A DNA stretch of 38,196 nucleotides from a virus. The notes beneath the pieces were generated by a model that saw only the letters and a list, made by a program, of their open reading frames with translations, was not told the DNA's origin and made no database searches. The stretch is taken from positions 1 through 38,196 of the IMG/VR virus record IMGVR_UViG_3300042351_001199; one strand, written 5' to 3'. Below are positions 36,101 through 38,196 of this stretch, in pieces; the stretch's first letter is position 1, and every line of letters starts with the position of its first letter. The translations under genes were made by a program, and so were the position numbers.

Positions 36101-37848
36101 AAACGAATAAACGCCTCTGCTGACGCCATAACAACAGCAATCATATTTCTTACGGTAGGGGTAAAACCTAATCCTGTTGAGGTGTCTTCAATTTTTCTTA
36201 ATAATTCAGCTGAGATTAACGCCTCATATTCTGACAATTTTTTATTGGCATTAGTTTCAAGTAATGAAATTTGACTATCAAATCTATTATTACCTTCAAA
36301 TATAAAATAAGTAGGGGGCACGACTTCAGGTGTTTTTCTCCCATTAACATCTTTTAATTCAAGAATTGGAATTTTTGTTTGGTATATTTGTTCTTTTAGA
36401 GCTTTGATATCCTCTTCGGTCGGTAGTGCTTTACCTGTTTGTGCTCTAACTGTTTCCTTCCAATTAATTGCACCATCCGCCAACTCAATTGTAAGGTTAA
36501 CATATTTAATTGGGTTCGGTATTGGAGATTCCCCGTTATCACCTAAAGTGGCATTTTCAGCTAACGCTTTGTTAAATTTAGTTACATAAGTTTTTAATAA
36601 TTCAATCGCGTCATTTTTTGCTTTTTGTTCTAATTTTTTGAAAACATAAACCCTTTCATTTGTATTATTTAAAATAATTGGTTTTGGGTCAAGATAAGTA
36701 TTAAACCAAGAAACATTAGCACCTCTAACGGAAGAAAAATATTGTTTCAGAATTTCTTTATAATTTCGAATATTAGTCAAAGGTTCAACTTTAGCCTTAG
36801 GAAATGAATTCATTATATTATTCTCAAACGTACTTAACTTAGTCATTAATTGAAATACCGTTAATTCAGGTAAATCAGGTGCAATTAATCCTTTAGATTT
36901 ATATTCACTATAAACCTCAGCAATTTTTTGATAACCTCTTTCTGAAACTATTTGAGTTGTAACAGCATCACCACTTTGTGAGTTGTTTTTAGTAACAACA
37001 CCTTGTACGCTTGATTGGGATTCAGCAGCTTTGTTTGATTCTTGAGTACCTCCCGGAGTTGTTGAAACATTAAAAGTTTGTCCATACATATGTGGAACCG
37101 CTAATAAATGTCCCATTGAGATTTCATTAAGTACATTAAACTTATATCCCTTAAACTTTAAACTAACTTGATAATTCCCACTAAACGAATTAAATCTGGC
37201 ATTAAAAGTTTCTAAATTTAATTGATATCTAATCGCTTGTCCATAAAATCCTTTTAACGTTAAATAAAATGGTGGATATGGTAAATTAAAAAACGCAGAG
37301 TATGGAGAGTTATTCCCTAATTGAAATAACGCTTTACCTTGAACGTCTTCCAATTCCATTGTTACCGAAGGAACAAATGATGAATTAGTCGTAACATTAA
37401 TTTGTGTAATACCTAATAATCCATTGTCAAAAACATCTTTTAAATTTGCAGGAGAACTAATAATATAAGGTGTATCACCATCTTTTGGGACTACCGCCTT
37501 TTCCATCATTTGATTATCACCTTTGAATTTTGTTGTATTCTCTCCCGTTAACTCATCGTAATAACCTACGCCTAAAAACGAATCTTTAGTTGGTTTTAAG
37601 AAATTCATTTTAGCAACAGATATAGTTCTAATTCTATCTTCAGGACTTGCCCCTACCGCAAGTTTAGTTCTTGGAAGAACTTCCGCTTCCAAATTTGCAT
37701 ACATCACTAAGCTCTCATGGTCTATTAATCTTTCCTGTATTTTACCCGCAGAATCAATTGTTTTGTTAGGGTCAACAACAATAATATTATTGTAATCAAA
37801 CTCTACTAATATATCTCCGTTGTTGTCTGCTCTTAAGTTACCTGCCAT
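30160..37848 (-). CDS. Giant baseplate hub-like protein with IPT/TIG domain
   Basis: At 2562 residues this is the largest gene here. The N-terminal ~270 residues are beta-rich (FFNLPYPPFYLTLKGFYGQ, ISMGHLLAVPHMYG) and look like a hub or tube-adaptor domain. Residues ~1833-1896 contain QPTMYFNLRHVPMFNGPYMI, then QQVSHSIQPGQFQTQFEGIR, a pattern typical of the end of gp27/gpD-like hub proteins. Residues ~1960-2090 may be a degenerate cell-wall-hydrolase-like domain. Residues ~2171-2258 are an IPT/TIG domain (ITSFSPLSGNTGTIVQVNGV and GKIVIVTPNGTVTST), and two or more beta domains follow. No signal peptide or membrane segment is seen. The gene overlaps the gp53-like gene by 11 nt. In T4 the hub lysozyme gene 5 also follows 53. 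The hub role is inferred from motifs and synteny. Confidence 0.75.
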   Translation of the reverse strand: MAGNLRADNNGDILVEFDYNNIIVVDPNKTIDSAGKIQERLIDHESLVMYANLEAEVLPRTKLAVGASPEDRIRTISVAKMNFLKPTKDSFLGVGYYDELTGENTTKFKGDNQMMEKAVVPKDGDTPYIISSPANLKDVFDNGLLGITQINVTTNSSFVPSVTMELEDVQGKALFQLGNNSPYSAFFNLPYPPFYLTLKGFYGQAIRYQLNLETFNARFNSFSGNYQVSLKFKGYKFNVLNEISMGHLLAVPHMYGQTFNVSTTPGGTQESNKAAESQSSVQGVVTKNNSQSGDAVTTQIVSERGYQKIAEVYSEYKSKGLIAPDLPELTVFQLMTKLSTFENNIMNSFPKAKVEPLTNIRNYKEILKQYFSSVRGANVSWFNTYLDPKPIILNNTNERVYVFKKLEQKAKNDAIELLKTYVTKFNKALAENATLGDNGESPIPNPIKYVNLTIELADGAINWKETVRAQTGKALPTEEDIKALKEQIYQTKIPILELKDVNGRKTPEVVPPTYFIFEGNNRFDSQISLLETNANKKLSEYEALISAELLRKIEDTSTGLGFTPTVRNMIAVVMASAEAFIRLLDDVHTNAWNVKYDPVRKRAIMDNTSSAQSSETRQNFEISTSAQESNQGLANAKEPVYPWPLFFVETPEDKKGRFQLKYIADPTVVDLTQGYLFDKWPEVEFVEEYMKGITQKFSVPIAPPPLDNERDTNRININAIEFPSAGLPYVNKEEVKFFYEIWERQFLTSHYSGLIRANSNQIDELIKLNVEAEVNNIVKGLGISSPYLTLKLKNYNLKANSYPEFLSTISNNGTGRAYQDYIRDFFVTPYIKNLVDNSYSILSTSDIGKIPQVSTKSLALETLLKNASNEPLVVDTLPYTDPTWCLTNLSSSNKSVGNEVYNTKKTLKIFEPRKIISNFNDVYDFTTNRPVTNFSFYQNENPSLVAVQFNLLNPYGFVDYYKSREPKNFIATEGYCDFTTPTNQLPFKTTTSMLNTPYFVNSIINGVQNNRSSDPYPYVQSAYLFLNSLPLATLRERYKTNTGTFVDELDYISSCLKKFGAIHKLPYAWILKYGSIWHRYKKYKESNVDILTTAWTNFDYTTNYSPILKSNTQNYQFNYNSTPISITLQEETPITANMNIGFYPKVINDFNVFYNGFELYDDYTNAEIQKSVDGGMKLFNYKDSNIDANQNGKSLSVKTYSVLLSSSNYYPEVNCNPVNNTKGTDYFVVPSFGNTLNQSEVACIGDLTTGNNTKVDLTSNPSVYNGSVRTLWSAPNYGYFDANQIAYPQPDSYINLINSGETQSPLYFLNGDNYTKIEEIFSVFDKKILDSFEQEFLNFSKPITNSSTGAEVSQFETSVVQVNATFRNFQSLFRNLMTVPAQGNGVLDPEYFSKIIDVQYNIFQAGIKDFMNYDILFRYGNPSNYKRRIFDSYLSHNNAQKVVDPIQFQPYVKNTLPTKTSTLSLSQSQSLNPNAWIALETEVGFSTINNVRYSSTGSYITDFFIDNNILFSVENVVLLAPIIKMYATQKLKNPTTTVAQFQAQINQYLTSESVLQDNFLNLVLDGVRRDLPDQQQLPEKTIQSVIDGQQSKVENYEVFKALNDKWIAGGDYKTKTLFEDILFLDRASRNIGDTILLDVFEMRSMFSEKSLNETMSVYTFISGLLIKNNFTVMNLPAYINFYNVQDVDGTTIPNRAEGSLEFANSLWGTFLDVDYRKSSSKMVCFYVGKPSQYLDLPKGNFRFRDDGFNMSRASENPLIENQVGKKDWGVSNKCVGFTVDIGVRNQNVFYSFSVSQDNGTATSESIATQINMVDQASGKNVATQNAGLYNLYKQRSYKCSVVCLGNALLQPTMYFNLRHVPMFNGPYMIQQVSHSIQPGQFQTQFEGIRQGVYDLPAIDSFIQSINQNLLTKVEELLKIKKDTINVLSASTESNKTNNTVQSANNTKGAPNECESQVLPIYLSKKYQATNAVLTKMTEKEFADVLKRVMPNNPELATIIYCIAYLRTFQKDSNSKLGVFNGWNYNFATAPLNVDYGQIDGTFLSTYSCVNLNPNASTKGTTPVANFASVDTFVSFMTARLQERVPQVLTLGLVKYYACYWPVKNVSEATYDSHTKEYTETKETFDKALTSALSVGVATKAIVEDLKNIINKVESQGTTNGVPNTAAVTSQLACPPTSITSFSPLSGNTGTIVQVNGVSFNGTTSITVNGVSVPATGFTVFNNTTLRFNTPIIGTGTVVNKGKIVIVTPNGTVTSTNDYTFDPSITASSAASPGGYENPQNQTVNATQSETPNTNPQNTGPLTMIGTAVQLNASKTQSLNVKINSQLAGYIMSPNPDMKYVVYELEEVNGKVTRKYISQSVQGVGGQVSNNEFNITLTDVESYFINNIPKIEGKTQIDIVFILKAYKGQEQPVVQQFPFKVWYTLPNQPQVPVDNVPTSQTLPTFPPQQIAFIKIGESTELQGNGWSYYNIKKPDGGYITYQLTTQEPFDEPKAINNRVLYAETYEIASYGGSGGASTKYTNLININKLGNFRLQVQYKPYGNTSPIGGEVLVQTIVSDVFTL

Positions 37849-38161
37849 AATAATAAAAATGATTTTCTAATGCTCCCTTATAGTCCTGTAATGAAGGTAG
37901 TAACGGAAATGGTATAATCAATACCGCACCATCATATATGGTATTTTCTAAACCACCAAATTGAGGATTTGCTTGAAGTATCAACCACCCAAAATATGGT
38001 GAGTCATAATAATCCTGAGATACTTTATCCAATCGACTTCTACCCACTTTATAAATAAATGCTTTATCCGTAGGTTTTTGAGGTAACTGCACGTAAGGTA
38101 CAACGGTTTGTTCACCGTTAATTAGAAATTCACTATACCTATTCCAATATTGAAATGCCAT
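37838..38161 (-). CDS. 53: Baseplate wedge protein, gp53/LysM-like
   Basis: This 107-residue protein has a LysM-like core at about residues 36-86: YKVGRSRLDKVSQDYYDSPY, then FGWLILQANPQFGG and DGAVLIIPFPL. That is the order xVxxGDxLxxIAxxYY....W..I..AN......G..L.IP seen in LysM and in gp53- or gpX-type baseplate proteins. In T4, gp53 binds the wedge and allows ring closure around the hub; T4 gp53 has 196 residues, so this is a short form. The start MAFQYWNRY overlaps the stop of the upstream gene as TAATG. The C-terminus overlaps the hub gene by 11 nt. A P2 gpX-type tail protein is the alternative reading. Confidence 0.72.
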   Translation of the reverse strand: MAFQYWNRYSEFLINGEQTVVPYVQLPQKPTDKAFIYKVGRSRLDKVSQDYYDSPYFGWLILQANPQFGGLENTIYDGAVLIIPFPLLPSLQDYKGALENHFYYYGR

Positions 38162-38196
38162 TAATTAAGTTTTACTTTTGATATGTATGCTCCTGT
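38161..38196 (-). CDS. C-terminal end of an upstream gene
   Basis: The last 36 bases read, on the coding strand, as 11 sense codons (TGAYISKVKLN) and a TAA whose final A is the A of the next gene's ATG. This TAATG junction is the same as at 10171, 8127, 5119 and 2987, which is why I accept so short a fragment. Nothing can be said of its function; a tail or baseplate gene is likely by position. Confidence 0.45.
   Translation of the reverse strand, partial: TGAYISKVKLN

Overview
The window looks like a continuous piece of a large, AT-rich, tailed (contractile, T4-like) bacteriophage genome. Every gene I can support lies on the minus strand, so transcription runs from high to low coordinates. 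Coding density is very high, with no gene-free stretch longer than about 105 bases. A T4-type myovirus is indicated by a recognisable core: baseplate wedge proteins resembling gp53, gp25 and gp6, a gp32-type ssDNA-binding protein, a UvsX-type recombinase, a T4 RNase H/FEN-type 5' nuclease, a DnaB/gp41-type helicase and a class Ia ribonucleotide reductase. Several independent signs point to a Bacteroidota (Flavobacteriia-like) host. These are a tail adhesin made of SprB-type repeats, a match to the Bacteroidota promoter (TTTG, 20 nt, TATATTTG) before the gp32 gene, the lack of visible Shine-Dalgarno sequences, and a gp32 protein ending in a host-SSB-like DEDLPF tip. The host call is an inference.

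Layout in transcription order. (1) 38196-30160: the last codons of an unknown gene, a small LysM-like gp53-type protein, then a giant 2562-residue baseplate-hub-like protein with an IPT/TIG domain near its C-terminus. (2) 30127-29196: two small unknown genes with their own promoter-like motif, ending in a strong intrinsic terminator. (3) 29091-20586: the replication, recombination and nucleotide cassette: gp32-like, unknown 98 aa, uvsX, 5' nuclease, unknown 150 aa, helicase, nrdB, nrdA. It starts at a Bacteroidota-type promoter and ends at a second strong terminator. (4) 20491-18176: gp25-like and gp6-like wedge genes. (5) 18080-9080: a 1799-residue protein in the position of T4 gp7, with a hydrophobic multi-pass block, then three structural genes, one with a PKD domain. 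(6) 9035-2682: four tightly coupled tail genes, including a 1002-residue tail protein and the SprB-repeat adhesin. (7) 2593-1: a Thr/Pro-repeat stalk protein and the N-terminal part of a Gly-Thr-Ser-repeat fibre protein that leaves the window.

Replication and dNTP-synthesis genes are thus wedged as one cassette between two structural blocks and fenced by terminators. An 8-mer, TATTTATA (coding strand), or a close variant of it, lies 14-30 nt before the first gene of five units that otherwise look like late structural units, but not before the replication cassette. This suggests two promoter classes. Many junctions in the structural blocks are stop/start overlaps of the form TAATG. No tRNA genes, CRISPR arrays, insertion sequences or reverse-transcriptase/DGR components were seen.
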